64,000 bases of DNA. Source: JdFR-22 sp964534325. GTDB taxonomy: Archaea > Halobacteriota > Archaeoglobi > Archaeoglobales > Archaeoglobaceae. The stretch is from NCBI GenBank assembly GCA_964534325.1, contig CAZHOR010000005.1, positions 86,178-150,177 of the forward strand. Reading direction: 5' to 3'. The first letter of the stretch is position 1, and the number at the start of each line of letters is the position of its first letter. The notes beneath the pieces were generated by a model. It was not told where the DNA came from. It worked only from the letters and a program-made list of their open reading frames with translations, and ran no database searches. Made by a program: the position numbers and the translations under genes. Shown here one piece after another: positions 47,293-55,827 of the stretch.

Positions 47293-48296
47293 AACCAGTC
47301 CTCCAGAGACATCTGACTGACTTCCAGCTCTTTAAGCTTTTCAGATGCTTTCTTAACCCTCTCTTTGCTGAAGTCGTGCTCTTCACACAGAAATTCTATT
47401 ATCTTGTCCTCATCAGGCTTATTGAACCTTATGGAATACTCATCCTCTACCGGTGGGTTCAAGAAGAAATTCCTTATCTCCTGAAGATCGTTCCAGGGTA
47501 ATTCCATGGCGGAGAGAGCTTTGAATACGTCTCCATGCTCCGTGATGTGCTTCAGGGCTTTTTTGGCTCCCACACCCTTCACACCCTCATTGAAATCAGT
47601 TCCCATGAGCAAATTGATGTCCACCAGCTGCTCCCTGCTGATATCCAGATTGTTCAAGTTGGATTGCAGGTCGATGGTCTCCGGCTTCACTTCCACATAA
47701 ACATTTTTGCCCGGCAACTTTCTTTTCCCCGTTATGGCCAGGTTTCTGGCCAGCTTGGGGCTGCCGAATAGCAGGGAATCGTAGTCCTGACTGCCGGTAT
47801 AGTTCACGTCACCCTTGATACACATGTAGGCCGCTTGAGCTTCTCCTTCAGAGGGAGCCTGCACGTGCGGTATGCCCATATACTCCAGCAATTCCTTGGA
47901 GGTCTCCACAATATAATCGTTAACTGATTCGGCAGCCTGAGCGTATTTCTTGACATCCTTTTCGCCTCGCTCAAGTGACTCTTTCCACTTCTTTTTCATT
48001 TCATCCCTTCTTTCCTTCCTCTCTTCCAGCTCCCTTCTCTTGAAGACCGGTGGCTCACCATCGAACACGAAAATGGGTTTTATTCCGGCGTCCACCATGT
48101 TGGATATCCTGTAAAATATTCCCGAGAGGTGAGAGGTTACCCTGCCCTCCGTATCCTTGAGAGGGGTTCCATCAGGCTGCCTGATTATGGAAATGAACTG
48201 ATAAATGGCATTGTAGGCATCAACAGCTATTTTTCTACCGGTGAAATAGTCTATATCCACCTTCTCTTTTTCCAGGATTTCTCCAATATCGCTCAT
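47289..48296 (-). CDS. fen: Flap endonuclease FEN1
   Basis: A 335-residue structure-specific nuclease. The N domain (KIAVDAYNAIYQFISIIRQPDG and PIFVFDGEPPVFK) and the I domain (PSEGEAQAAYM, SQDYDSLLFGSP, LLMGTDFNEGVKGVGAKKAL) hold the seven conserved acidic residues and the helix-hairpin-helix. The last eight residues, QMSLEDWF, form the PCNA-interacting motif. It removes 5' flaps during Okazaki-fragment joining and base-excision repair. Length is normal. GGGTGGGGTC precedes the ATG. It is followed by moaB on the same transcript. Confidence 0.97.
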   Translation of the reverse strand: MSDIGEILEKEKVDIDYFTGRKIAVDAYNAIYQFISIIRQPDGTPLKDTEGRVTSHLSGIFYRISNMVDAGIKPIFVFDGEPPVFKRRELEERKERRDEMKKKWKESLERGEKDVKKYAQAAESVNDYIVETSKELLEYMGIPHVQAPSEGEAQAAYMCIKGDVNYTGSQDYDSLLFGSPKLARNLAITGKRKLPGKNVYVEVKPETIDLQSNLNNLDISREQLVDINLLMGTDFNEGVKGVGAKKALKHITEHGDVFKALSAMELPWNDLQEIRNFFLNPPVEDEYSIRFNKPDEDKIIEFLCEEHDFSKERVKKASEKLKELEVSQMSLEDWF

Positions 48297-48364
48297 GACC
48301 CCACCCTGAACTTTGATAAGATATTATAACTTTTAAAGGTTATTACAGTTCTGAGTCAATACCA

Positions 48365-50212
48365 CTAATCTTTCCGGTTTTCAAGCGCTTTCTTCAATTT
48401 CTCCGCAATTTCCTTGCCATCGACCTTGCCCCTGAACTCCTTCATTACAATGCCCATCAAGGGCTTGAACGCGTGCTCCCCCTTCTCCTGAATGAAATCC
48501 TTCTTCTGTTCCACCAGATCCTCGATGAAAGAATCAAGGTCCTCTGTTTGTCCCACGGATTCCATGATATCTTCTTTGCTGGCTGAGGGATTCTGGCACA
48601 AGGTCCTGAGGGTTTCTTCTACCCCCTCTTTAGCTATCTTTCCTTCCTCAATTAGCTCGAAGACCATCTGGTAGTGGCTGGTAGTCAGTGGGGAGATATC
48701 CACTCCATCTTTCCTCAATTCTGCCGGTGCCAGGTAGAGAACCCGGGCAGCGATGGTGGGAGATAACCTTTCCGCATACTCCTCGAAGAGCTCAAAATTA
48801 TCGGATGATGCCATCCCGTGGGCCAAATCTTTAGATAGCGAGTATTTGTCCATATACCTCTTAGCCCTATCCTCAATGAGCTCAGGTATTTCCACTCCCA
48901 GCATGTCGTCGGTTATGGTGACGGGAGTGACATCCGTCTCGGGATACATCCTCGCTGCTCCAGGAAGGGGGCGGAGATAAGATGTGGTCCCATCTTCATT
49001 GGACTTCCTGGTCTCTTCAGGCACGCCGATCAGACAGTATTCGGCTCTCTGGACCATCCTCTCCAGAGCACTTTTAACTCTTAAGGCTTCACCAGCAGCG
49101 ATTATAACTGCATCCTCATTATCTGCATCTACGGCCCGCTTTATACCTTCCACTTCTTCTTCAGTTATCCCGTAGGCTGGTAGCTCGTCGGTGTGGAATA
49201 TGCCTCCCAGCCCATACATTCGAGCAATGTCAGCGAACTCCGTCCCCAGCCTCCTGCCCGGCTGGATCTCCCTGCCGATCAGGCCACCGAATTTTTGGAG
49301 CTTGATACCCTTAATCGATTTGGCCTTCTTCATTATCTTGGATCCGGTGTTCTCGAAGACATCGCCGAGGTAAAATACCTCCTGTTCCACTGACGCATCT
49401 CTGTTCTTCAGCTCTTCTCTTATTTCCAGGAGTTTTTGCTGTCTCTCTACCTCGTATTCTACACTGGTGTCCAGGATATCCAGGGTTTGAACTCCTTTTA
49501 TCTCCACTCTTGCCCCGTCCCTGATGGAAATGTTCACGTCCTGTCTGATGGTCCCCAGACCTCTCTTGACCTTCCCCGTCGATCTCAACATCATTCCCAG
49601 TCTGGAAGCCACTTTCTTGGCCTGCTCCGGGGTCTTAATGTCCGCCGCAGTCCCGATCTCCACTAAGGGTATTCCCAGTCTATCCAGAGAGTAGGTGGCC
49701 TCCCCTATCTTCTCTTCAATCTTTCTGCACGCTTCTTCTTCCAGGCAGAGGCTGTCCACACCTATCCTGTCTCCATCTACCTCCATATAACCATTAAAGG
49801 CAAGAAGAGCGGTTCTCTGGAATCCTGTGGTGTTGCTTCCGTCGATGACTATCTTCCGCATGACATAGACTTCGTCAGCTGGCGCCATGTTCAGCATTTT
49901 GGCCACCAGCACAGCCACCTGAATGGCTTCCCTGTTGAGCTCCCTCGGCGGCTCTTCATCCGCCTCGACAAGACAGGTAGTATCGTAAGACTTGTAAATG
50001 AATTTCTTGCTGCGGGCAACTTCTTCCTGAGCAGCCTTATCCACTTCCCCTATCTCACTCCGCTTTGACCTCAGATAGCGGAAGAACTCAAAATCTGATT
50101 CTTCAACATCTCTGTGAGTTGTAGGACAGCAGCAAAATAATTTATGTTCTGTGTCGAGCTGCTGATGGATTTCGATTCCCACTTTCAACCCCAAGGACTG
50201 GTAATCACTCAT
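48365..50212 (-). CDS. gatE: Glu-tRNA(Gln) amidotransferase subunit E
   Basis: A 615-residue archaeal GatE. The N-terminus SLGLKVGIEIHQQLDTEHKLFCCCPT and the VMRKIVIDGSNTTGFQRTALLAF block match the GatB/E kinase-amidotransferase core. The LGTIRQDVNISIRDGARVEIKGVQ segment is the signature of this family. A GAD insertion domain (about 270-400) and a C-terminal YqeY-like tail domain follow. With GatD, encoded at 55828-57051, it converts Glu-tRNA(Gln) to Gln-tRNA(Gln). The two genes are 5.6 kb apart, not adjacent, yet on the same strand. It converges on no gene and begins near a TatD-like gene on the other strand. Confidence 0.97.
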   Translation of the reverse strand: MSDYQSLGLKVGIEIHQQLDTEHKLFCCCPTTHRDVEESDFEFFRYLRSKRSEIGEVDKAAQEEVARSKKFIYKSYDTTCLVEADEEPPRELNREAIQVAVLVAKMLNMAPADEVYVMRKIVIDGSNTTGFQRTALLAFNGYMEVDGDRIGVDSLCLEEEACRKIEEKIGEATYSLDRLGIPLVEIGTAADIKTPEQAKKVASRLGMMLRSTGKVKRGLGTIRQDVNISIRDGARVEIKGVQTLDILDTSVEYEVERQQKLLEIREELKNRDASVEQEVFYLGDVFENTGSKIMKKAKSIKGIKLQKFGGLIGREIQPGRRLGTEFADIARMYGLGGIFHTDELPAYGITEEEVEGIKRAVDADNEDAVIIAAGEALRVKSALERMVQRAEYCLIGVPEETRKSNEDGTTSYLRPLPGAARMYPETDVTPVTITDDMLGVEIPELIEDRAKRYMDKYSLSKDLAHGMASSDNFELFEEYAERLSPTIAARVLYLAPAELRKDGVDISPLTTSHYQMVFELIEEGKIAKEGVEETLRTLCQNPSASKEDIMESVGQTEDLDSFIEDLVEQKKDFIQEKGEHAFKPLMGIVMKEFRGKVDGKEIAEKLKKALENRKD

Positions 50213-50299
50213 TGAAGGGCTTATGACTTTACGCTTTTAACTGTTTTGGCTTCTGGCGTTAATCACTACTCTTTTAAAGAATATTGATGATTAACCCAT

Positions 50300-51061
50300 A
50301 TGGACCCTCAGAAGTATTTCGACGCTCACATCCACTCAGAAGGAAGAAGTGTAGAGGACCTGATCACCATGTCCAAACACCATATCAAGGCTGCCGTCAC
50401 CTGCGCATTCTATCCCATCGAACCCCGTTACCAGGAAACTCTAATAGACCTTTTCCGCAAATTGAGCGAATTCGAACCCTATAGAGGGGTCAAAGCAGCA
50501 ATGAACATCTACCCTGCCATCGGCATCCACCCTCGGTGCATCCCACCTTCCGTGGATAAGGTGCTTGATTACATGGAGAGCGATGGCCGATCCGTTGCTT
50601 TTGGGGAGATTGGGTTAGAGACGGCCGATGATAAGGAGGTCGAGGTGTTTGTCCAGCAGCTCAAGCTGGCCAAGAAGTTGGACAAGCCCTGCATAATCCA
50701 CACCCCCAAGAACAACAAACAGCAGGTCACTGAAAAGATAATGAGCATACTGGAGGAACTCGAGTTCCCGCCAGAGAGAGCTGTAATTGACCACGCCAGC
50801 ACGAGCACAGTAGAGATGATACTCAAGAAAGGATACACAGCTGGCTTGACTGTTGATGAGGGAAAGTTGAGCGAGCAGGACGTGGCATGGATAGTGGAAG
50901 TATTTGGATGTGATAATTTGCTTCTGAATAGCGATACGGGATTTGGTTCCTCCATAATGGTCTCAGTAGCCAACACTGCTCGTCTTCTGGAAGACAAATT
51001 CTGGAATGAAGTAACCGAGAAGGTCGCCTGGAGCAACGCATTAAGGTTTTTCGGTCTATAG
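50300..51061 (+). CDS. TatD-related metal-dependent hydrolase
   Basis: A 253-residue TIM-barrel hydrolase of the TatD-related archaeal group. Metal ligands appear in YFDAHIHSEG (first strand His-x-His), AFGEIGLET (Glu), CIIHTPKNN (His), AVIDHAS (His) and LLLNSDTGFG (Asp). The protein may act as a nuclease or amidohydrolase. The ATG at 50300 lies about 25 bases beyond a TATA-like CTTTTAAAGA (50271-50280), so the message is leaderless. It diverges from gatE and converges with the DUF362 gene 10 bases on. Confidence 0.9.
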   Translation: MDPQKYFDAHIHSEGRSVEDLITMSKHHIKAAVTCAFYPIEPRYQETLIDLFRKLSEFEPYRGVKAAMNIYPAIGIHPRCIPPSVDKVLDYMESDGRSVAFGEIGLETADDKEVEVFVQQLKLAKKLDKPCIIHTPKNNKQQVTEKIMSILEELEFPPERAVIDHASTSTVEMILKKGYTAGLTVDEGKLSEQDVAWIVEVFGCDNLLLNSDTGFGSSIMVSVANTARLLEDKFWNEVTEKVAWSNALRFFGL

Positions 51062-51071
51062 TTTTAATTGA

Positions 51072-52103
51072 TTACGCTAGGAGCTTTTCTTTGACCTTTT
51101 CGCAGTAGCTCTGTGCCTCTTCGTTGAGGGGGATTAGCTCAATATCTTGTGGTGACCTCACACCCAGTCCCAGCTCCACTGCCCGGGCTATCTGTTCCTG
51201 CTGGAACACTGAATCCTGAGACACTTGACTGGTGGTCCCATACATCCTGAGCGTGGCTACGCCTACGGCGTCAAGAGCGACTCTGTCACTGCTGGCCAGC
51301 ATGACTCCCGGCTCTATCAGGGTACCGCTTGCAGGACCTCCTTTAGAGAATCCCTTGATCCCGTCCATGACAATGAAGTCCGGTTCGTAGGCAGTGTTTA
51401 TCTCTGATATCATCTTTCGCTGGTGAGGAGAGCGGTGGAGCTCGGACATGTAGTCGTGGCCATTGCTTTCGGCGACCATGCCCACGCTGTTCTTGAGGGA
51501 CATGGTGAAGTGACCGCCGAACTGATGGGTCTTAAGGCAGCAGGTCTGAACTATGGAGTCCGCTTCCAGAAAGACGTTGGGGAACAGGAAACCGTTCTCC
51601 CAGTGACTTTCCTGTGCATCCTTCTGGACCCAGTCATCAGGGCCAAGTGCATCAAGGACGACTACTTCAAACCCCTTTTCCTCAGATAACTGCATGACCC
51701 CCATTTCCCGTAGCACACTGGAAGTATTCCCCATACCGCTTCTCTCCGCCAGCACAATATCCTTAGTGCTTTCCTTTATGTTATCCACTATGGCCGAGAG
51801 AGTTGATATGTGAGTGGCTGCAGGGAACGGGTCGGCGCTGTTGTAGTTGGCTTTGACGGCAACCCTGCCCGAAGGCCGATCAAAACGGCTCAAAAGCTCT
51901 TTTACTCCTTCCTCCCTGTCCTGGGTTTTAATGGCATATACTTTGGCTCTTTTATTCGATGAAGAGTCTGGCATTGGTGTCTCCTCCTCTGACTGATTTG
52001 TCAATCCTTCTTCCACCTTCTCCCTTCCTATACAGCCGGAGAAGGCGAATGAAGATAATATGCCCATCCATTTGAGGAATTCCCTTCTATCTACCGGTTT
52101 CAT
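51072..52103 (-). CDS. DUF362 protein with Tat and lipoprotein signal
   Basis: A 343-residue exported protein. The N-terminus DRREFLKWMGILSSFAFSGC combines a twin-arginine motif (RREFLK) with a lipobox-like SGC, so it is probably folded before Tat export and then lipid-anchored. A Ser/Glu-rich spacer follows, then the DUF362 domain: VAVKANYNSADPFPAATH, CCLKTHQFGGHFTMSLKNSVGM, FIVMDGIKGFSKGGPASG and DRVALDAVGVATLRMYG. The biological role of DUF362 is not firmly known; cytoplasmic members occur beside ferredoxins. Tat export implies a bound cofactor. It is divergent from a molybdopterin-domain gene. Confidence 0.88.
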   Translation of the reverse strand: MKPVDRREFLKWMGILSSFAFSGCIGREKVEEGLTNQSEEETPMPDSSSNKRAKVYAIKTQDREEGVKELLSRFDRPSGRVAVKANYNSADPFPAATHISTLSAIVDNIKESTKDIVLAERSGMGNTSSVLREMGVMQLSEEKGFEVVVLDALGPDDWVQKDAQESHWENGFLFPNVFLEADSIVQTCCLKTHQFGGHFTMSLKNSVGMVAESNGHDYMSELHRSPHQRKMISEINTAYEPDFIVMDGIKGFSKGGPASGTLIEPGVMLASSDRVALDAVGVATLRMYGTTSQVSQDSVFQQEQIARAVELGLGVRSPQDIELIPLNEEAQSYCEKVKEKLLA

Positions 52104-52342
52104 GATCGCTTACCTTTCTAATCGAGTGAATAGTAATATGACTGGTAATATGACTGAACCTTAATGATATTTTGGGTTGCGAAATTCGACACACCAAATT
52201 CTACATCACCTATGTGGAGAGCTTTGAATAGCATTTAAATCAATTAAATCAGGTGAATAGGGTAAAAATATCTTAAATGGTCTTATATCCCGAGATCTGT
52301 CGCAAATGTATAAATATGTTCAGCGGCATAGGAGAAGAAGTT

Positions 52343-53020
52343 ATGGTCAATTACAAATTAGTTGGTGTGATCGCTGCTGCCGCGTTATTCATTTTCAGTG
52401 CATTATTTGTGGGTAATTGGTACGATAGGCTTTCTGATGGGGTGCAAGACCTCGCGCCTTCAGAGGTAAGAGAGTATCAGGGAGAGAACCTTTCCTCTAT
52501 AAACGATTTTAGAGAGAACTCCATTAAAGGCCCTCAATACATCAACCGCACAGAATACAGGCTGTCAGTTACCGGACTGGTAGAAAATCCCGCCGAATAC
52601 ACCTACGAACAGGTCATAACAGACTATCAGAGCTATCAGAAACTTATTACTCTCCACTGTGTGGAAGGGTGGAGTGTCAAGATACTATGGGAGGGCGTTC
52701 TGGTAAGCGATATAATTGATGATTCTCAACCCGCTGGAGATGCTACAACAGTTATATTCCACGCCCACGAGGGCTACACCACTTCACTTCCCCTGGATTA
52801 TCTGAAGGAGAATGATATTTTACTGGCTTACAAAATGAACAATGTCACCATACCACCTGAAAGGGGTTTTCCCTTTGAACTCGCTGCGGAGTCAAAGTGG
52901 GGTTATAAATGGATCAAATGGGTTACTGAGATCGAGTTATCCAACGACACCGACTACCGCGGGTTCTGGGAGAGCAGAGGTTTCTCCAACGAAGCAAACG
53001 TCTCATCCAGCTTTTACTGA
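52343..53020 (+). CDS. Membrane-anchored molybdopterin-binding oxidoreductase domain protein (SUOX/MsrP-like)
   Basis: A 225-residue protein. An N-terminal membrane helix (KLVGVIAAAALFIFSALFVG) is followed by a sulfite-oxidase-fold domain: YRLSVTGLVENPAEYTYEQV, LITLHCVEGWSVKILWEGV with Cys as the probable molybdenum ligand, and PPERGFPFELAAESKWGYKWIKWV. The domain is single, lacking the dimerisation domain of sulfite oxidase, as in YedY/MsrP. It probably faces outside and is anchored. I chose the ATG at 52343, after GGAGAAGAAGTT and beyond a TATA-like TATAAATA (52309-52316). An in-frame ATG at 52277 would precede that box. Electron partner and substrate are unknown. Confidence 0.87.
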   Translation: MVNYKLVGVIAAAALFIFSALFVGNWYDRLSDGVQDLAPSEVREYQGENLSSINDFRENSIKGPQYINRTEYRLSVTGLVENPAEYTYEQVITDYQSYQKLITLHCVEGWSVKILWEGVLVSDIIDDSQPAGDATTVIFHAHEGYTTSLPLDYLKENDILLAYKMNNVTIPPERGFPFELAAESKWGYKWIKWVTEIELSNDTDYRGFWESRGFSNEANVSSSFY

Positions 53021-53076
53021 TCGCGGTTTAGAGTTGAATGAGCGGTATATTCACAGCCTTTGATCATTTGGTTCTT

Positions 53077-54612
53077 TCAGCTTCCGGAGTAGAAGTTGAG
53101 TCTTACCGGGTCCCCGCCTGGTCTGTAAACTGTTGCATTACCCGGGATGGGGTTGAGGTTCATCTTCTTCTGGAATTCGGTTTGTGCCTGCCAGCAGGAG
53201 GAGTTCACCAGGAAAGTGCCCTTATAGAAAATTGTTCCGTAGGTGTGCACGTGTCCGCAGTGAAGGATGTCCGGGACTTCATCGATGACCAGATGATCTT
53301 CTTTCTCGGGAGCTATGAGGGCTCGATCGCCGTATATGGGTGCCAGATGCCTTCTTTTCAGCATCTCCGTCATACACTGGTGGGGTGTGGAGTAACTTAT
53401 TTTGTGTAGCTTGGGCACCATATCATCTATGCTTCTGCCGTGATACATCATCAGCTTTACTCCTTCCACGTTTAGCAGACAGGGGTTCCCTACGTGCATG
53501 ACATTCTTGGGGAATAGGTCAGCAAATTCTGAGGGGAGGGCGGGTTGAGGTTCTGCCTGCCTCACTGCATCGTGGTTACCCGGAGCTAATATGATCTTGA
53601 CGTCGGAAGGCATTTTACCTATTTGTGCTGCGGCTTCCTCGTACTGTTCGTATATGTCAACAATATCCAGCTCTTTATCCTGTTCAGGGTAAATCCCCAC
53701 TCCATCCACAATGTCCCCAGCTATAACGATGTATTTTATGTTCTCAGCAAGCTTGACACTCTTGTCTTTGCCTATTTCACAGTTGAGCCACTTTACAAAG
53801 GTGTTCCACTCATCATGAATGAAGGTGTTGCTCCCGAAATGGGTATCGGACATGAACAGCATGTTAAAGTCCTTGTTGGTCTTTTTGTTGCCGTTCATGG
53901 GGACTTCCGGATGCAGAAGCCTCTCAGCGATAATGTTCTGCCCCCTGAGGAATCCCTCCACTCCGATGACCTCATCACCCAGTATCTCCTGGGCCTCTTC
54001 TTTGAGGTTTCCTGAGGCTACAACGCTTATCCTGCCCGTCTTATCCTCCAGCTCGATTATGATATTGCCGTTCATGCTCTCTCTAAGCCCTGTGATAAGC
54101 CCGATCACTTTGACCCTCTCCGACTTCAGTCTTTTGACACTGGCAATATCCACAGGAGGCAATCTCTGGCGGAGGATCTTGGAAAGCTTGTCGTACCTGG
54201 AATTGAAGTACATGACGAAATCATCGATCTTCCCCACACACGAGCTTCGACCCGTGATATCCCTCAGGACACTAATATCCTTCTTTTGCACTTGCTGGGG
54301 TTGCTGGGGTTGCTGGGGTTGCTGGGGTTGAACATGCTGAGATTGGGCTTTAACTCCATTGGGTTCGAGGGTCTTACTGGCCTTATTCTTCGCTTCCTCT
54401 TCTTTATCCCTGGATTTAATGGACTGCAAAATAGGGGAAACGTCTTCTGGGGTTATGATGAAGCTGTTACCAGCTGATCTACAGGCCTTATCCACAACAA
54501 TGTCCAGATGCTTCTCCGGCTCCTCCTTCAGTATCTCTATGACCGTGGGATGGACATTGTACCCGTGCATGGCGAACTTGGTGACAATTAATCTGGAGCT
54601 TGCTTCAACCAT
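53077..54612 (-). CDS. dp1: DNA polymerase D small subunit DP1
   Basis: A 511-residue archaeal PolD small subunit. The N-terminal helical region is followed by a Gln/Pro-rich linker (about 95-107), an OB-fold domain (LKSERVKVIGLITGLRESMNGNIIIELEDKTGRI) and a calcineurin-like phosphodiesterase domain with LFMSDTHFGS, VIAGDIVDG, LAPGNHDAV and HCGHVHTYG. The motifs match the active Mre11-like exonuclease of PolD, which proofreads. The large subunit DP2 is not in the window. The linker contains four 9-base DNA repeats encoding Pro-Gln-Gln. The gene is divergent from the signal peptidase gene 54 bases away. Confidence 0.97.
   Translation of the reverse strand: MVEASSRLIVTKFAMHGYNVHPTVIEILKEEPEKHLDIVVDKACRSAGNSFIITPEDVSPILQSIKSRDKEEEAKNKASKTLEPNGVKAQSQHVQPQQPQQPQQPQQVQKKDISVLRDITGRSSCVGKIDDFVMYFNSRYDKLSKILRQRLPPVDIASVKRLKSERVKVIGLITGLRESMNGNIIIELEDKTGRISVVASGNLKEEAQEILGDEVIGVEGFLRGQNIIAERLLHPEVPMNGNKKTNKDFNMLFMSDTHFGSNTFIHDEWNTFVKWLNCEIGKDKSVKLAENIKYIVIAGDIVDGVGIYPEQDKELDIVDIYEQYEEAAAQIGKMPSDVKIILAPGNHDAVRQAEPQPALPSEFADLFPKNVMHVGNPCLLNVEGVKLMMYHGRSIDDMVPKLHKISYSTPHQCMTEMLKRRHLAPIYGDRALIAPEKEDHLVIDEVPDILHCGHVHTYGTIFYKGTFLVNSSCWQAQTEFQKKMNLNPIPGNATVYRPGGDPVRLNFYSGS
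54294..54330. repeat. Four tandem 9-base repeats in the DP1 gene
   Basis: The unit TTGCTGGGG, read on the + strand, is repeated about four times at 54294-54330. It encodes a Pro-Gln-Gln run in the linker of DP1 between its N-terminal domain and OB fold. Perfect copies suggest slippage and length variation between strains. Confidence 0.8.
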
Positions 54613-54666
54613 CTATCATATTTCCCTGGCGATGTATTTATTTACCTTTTCGTTTGGGGTGAATGT

Positions 54667-55170
54667 ATGAGTAAAGATAGGGTAATAGGGATAGTCAAAG
54701 ATGTTGCCTCCACCCTGGCTATAGTAGCCATTATACTGGGAATAGGTTTTGCAGTAACAGGTACTTACCCCTTCATGGTCGCAGTGGAATCAGGGAGCAT
54801 GGTTCCCCATATGCATCGGGGAGATGTGGTATTCCTTGTCAGCTCCGATAGGACCGATATAGTGACATGGAACGAAGGAGTAAAGAGCGGTTACACCAGC
54901 TTCGGCGATTACGGAGACGTGATCGTATTCAAACCCAACGGGGATGAAGATATGACGCCAGTAATCCACAGAGCCATGGCATGGGTAGAGAAGGGCACCA
55001 AGCTACCCAACGACCAGATAGCCAGTCACTCCGGCTACTTGACAAAAGGAGACCACAATCCAGTCGTAGACCAGCCCTCCCTCACCAGCCCGGTAAAAGA
55101 GGACTGGGTGGTCGGTGTTGCAAAGCTAAAGGTTCCTGCAGTGGGTTACTTCAGCCTGATGTTCAGATAG
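54667..55170 (+). CDS. Signal peptidase I (archaeal/ER type)
   Basis: A 167-residue membrane protease. An N-terminal helix (LAIVAIILGIGFAVTG) leads to VAVESGSMVPHMHRGDVVFL with the nucleophile Ser of box B, YGDVIVFKPNG, then VIHRAMAWVEKG in which His replaces the bacterial Lys, as in ER and archaeal enzymes, and TKGDHNPVVDQ with the box E Asp. All catalytic positions are present, so the enzyme is probably active. It cleaves signal peptides of exported proteins such as the surface proteins in this window. GGGGTGAATGT precedes the ATG. Confidence 0.95.
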   Translation: MSKDRVIGIVKDVASTLAIVAIILGIGFAVTGTYPFMVAVESGSMVPHMHRGDVVFLVSSDRTDIVTWNEGVKSGYTSFGDYGDVIVFKPNGDEDMTPVIHRAMAWVEKGTKLPNDQIASHSGYLTKGDHNPVVDQPSLTSPVKEDWVVGVAKLKVPAVGYFSLMFR

Positions 55171-55282
55171 AATGGATGGTTGTCAGTAAACTTGTTCTGT
55201 TCTTTATTTACCTTTTATATTCGGGTTAAATTTTAAATAAAAAATAAAAGGAATTGAAAGAATTAACCGTTAAGAGTGAAAA

Positions 55283-55684
55283 TCAGGAGTTGAGATTTTT
55301 GTCTATCCAGTTCTCCATTTCGCTTTTGGGAAATGCTCCCACTATCTGGTCCATGGGCTTTCCGTTCTTGAAGAATATGACGGTGGGTATTGCCGATATG
55401 CCGTAGCTGGCGGCCAGCTCCTGGTTCTCATCGGTGTTGAGCTTGGCGAACGTCACTTTATCCGAATATTCTTTTGCCAGCTCGTCTATGACCGGACCGA
55501 CCAGCTTGCATGGTCCACACCATTCAGCCCAAAAATCTACTACTACGTTCTCATTCTCCTGTAAAATCTTCTGAAAGTTGTTTCCGTTAACCTTAATGGG
55601 CTCAGACACTTTATTACCTCCTTCACTCATTTTTTGCAGCTTGTCTTTTAATTTTTTCTCCCTTATCTTTTCCAGCTCATCCAT
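55283..55684 (-). CDS. Thioredoxin
   Basis: A 133-residue thioredoxin. The redox motif is WAEWCGPCKLV, and the cis-proline region reads ISAIPTVIFFKNG. An N-terminal extension of about 25 charged residues precedes the usual start of the fold (SEPIKVNGNNFQKIL), making it longer than the common 105-110 residues. It reduces protein disulfides in the cytoplasm. AGGTGTTTC precedes the ATG. No thioredoxin reductase gene is nearby. It stands alone between the signal peptidase gene, transcribed the other way, and gatD. Confidence 0.95.
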   Translation of the reverse strand: MDELEKIREKKLKDKLQKMSEGGNKVSEPIKVNGNNFQKILQENENVVVDFWAEWCGPCKLVGPVIDELAKEYSDKVTFAKLNTDENQELAASYGISAIPTVIFFKNGKPMDQIVGAFPKSEMENWIDKNLNS

Positions 55685-55827
55685 TTTTGAAACACCTTAC
55701 ATTTAGTTTTTGGTCATACCAATTTCTTATCAATTTCTTACAATTTTATCTATTTTCCCTGACTTCAAATTTCTGGGTAGCCAGTTCTGGGCAGGCAGAT
55801 AGATGGGGGGAATTATGACATACCATT

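Noticed and set aside
54286..54340. Possible CRISPR-like repeat
   Set aside because: The 9-base units are directly adjacent with no spacers and lie inside the DP1 coding frame, so they are a protein linker repeat.
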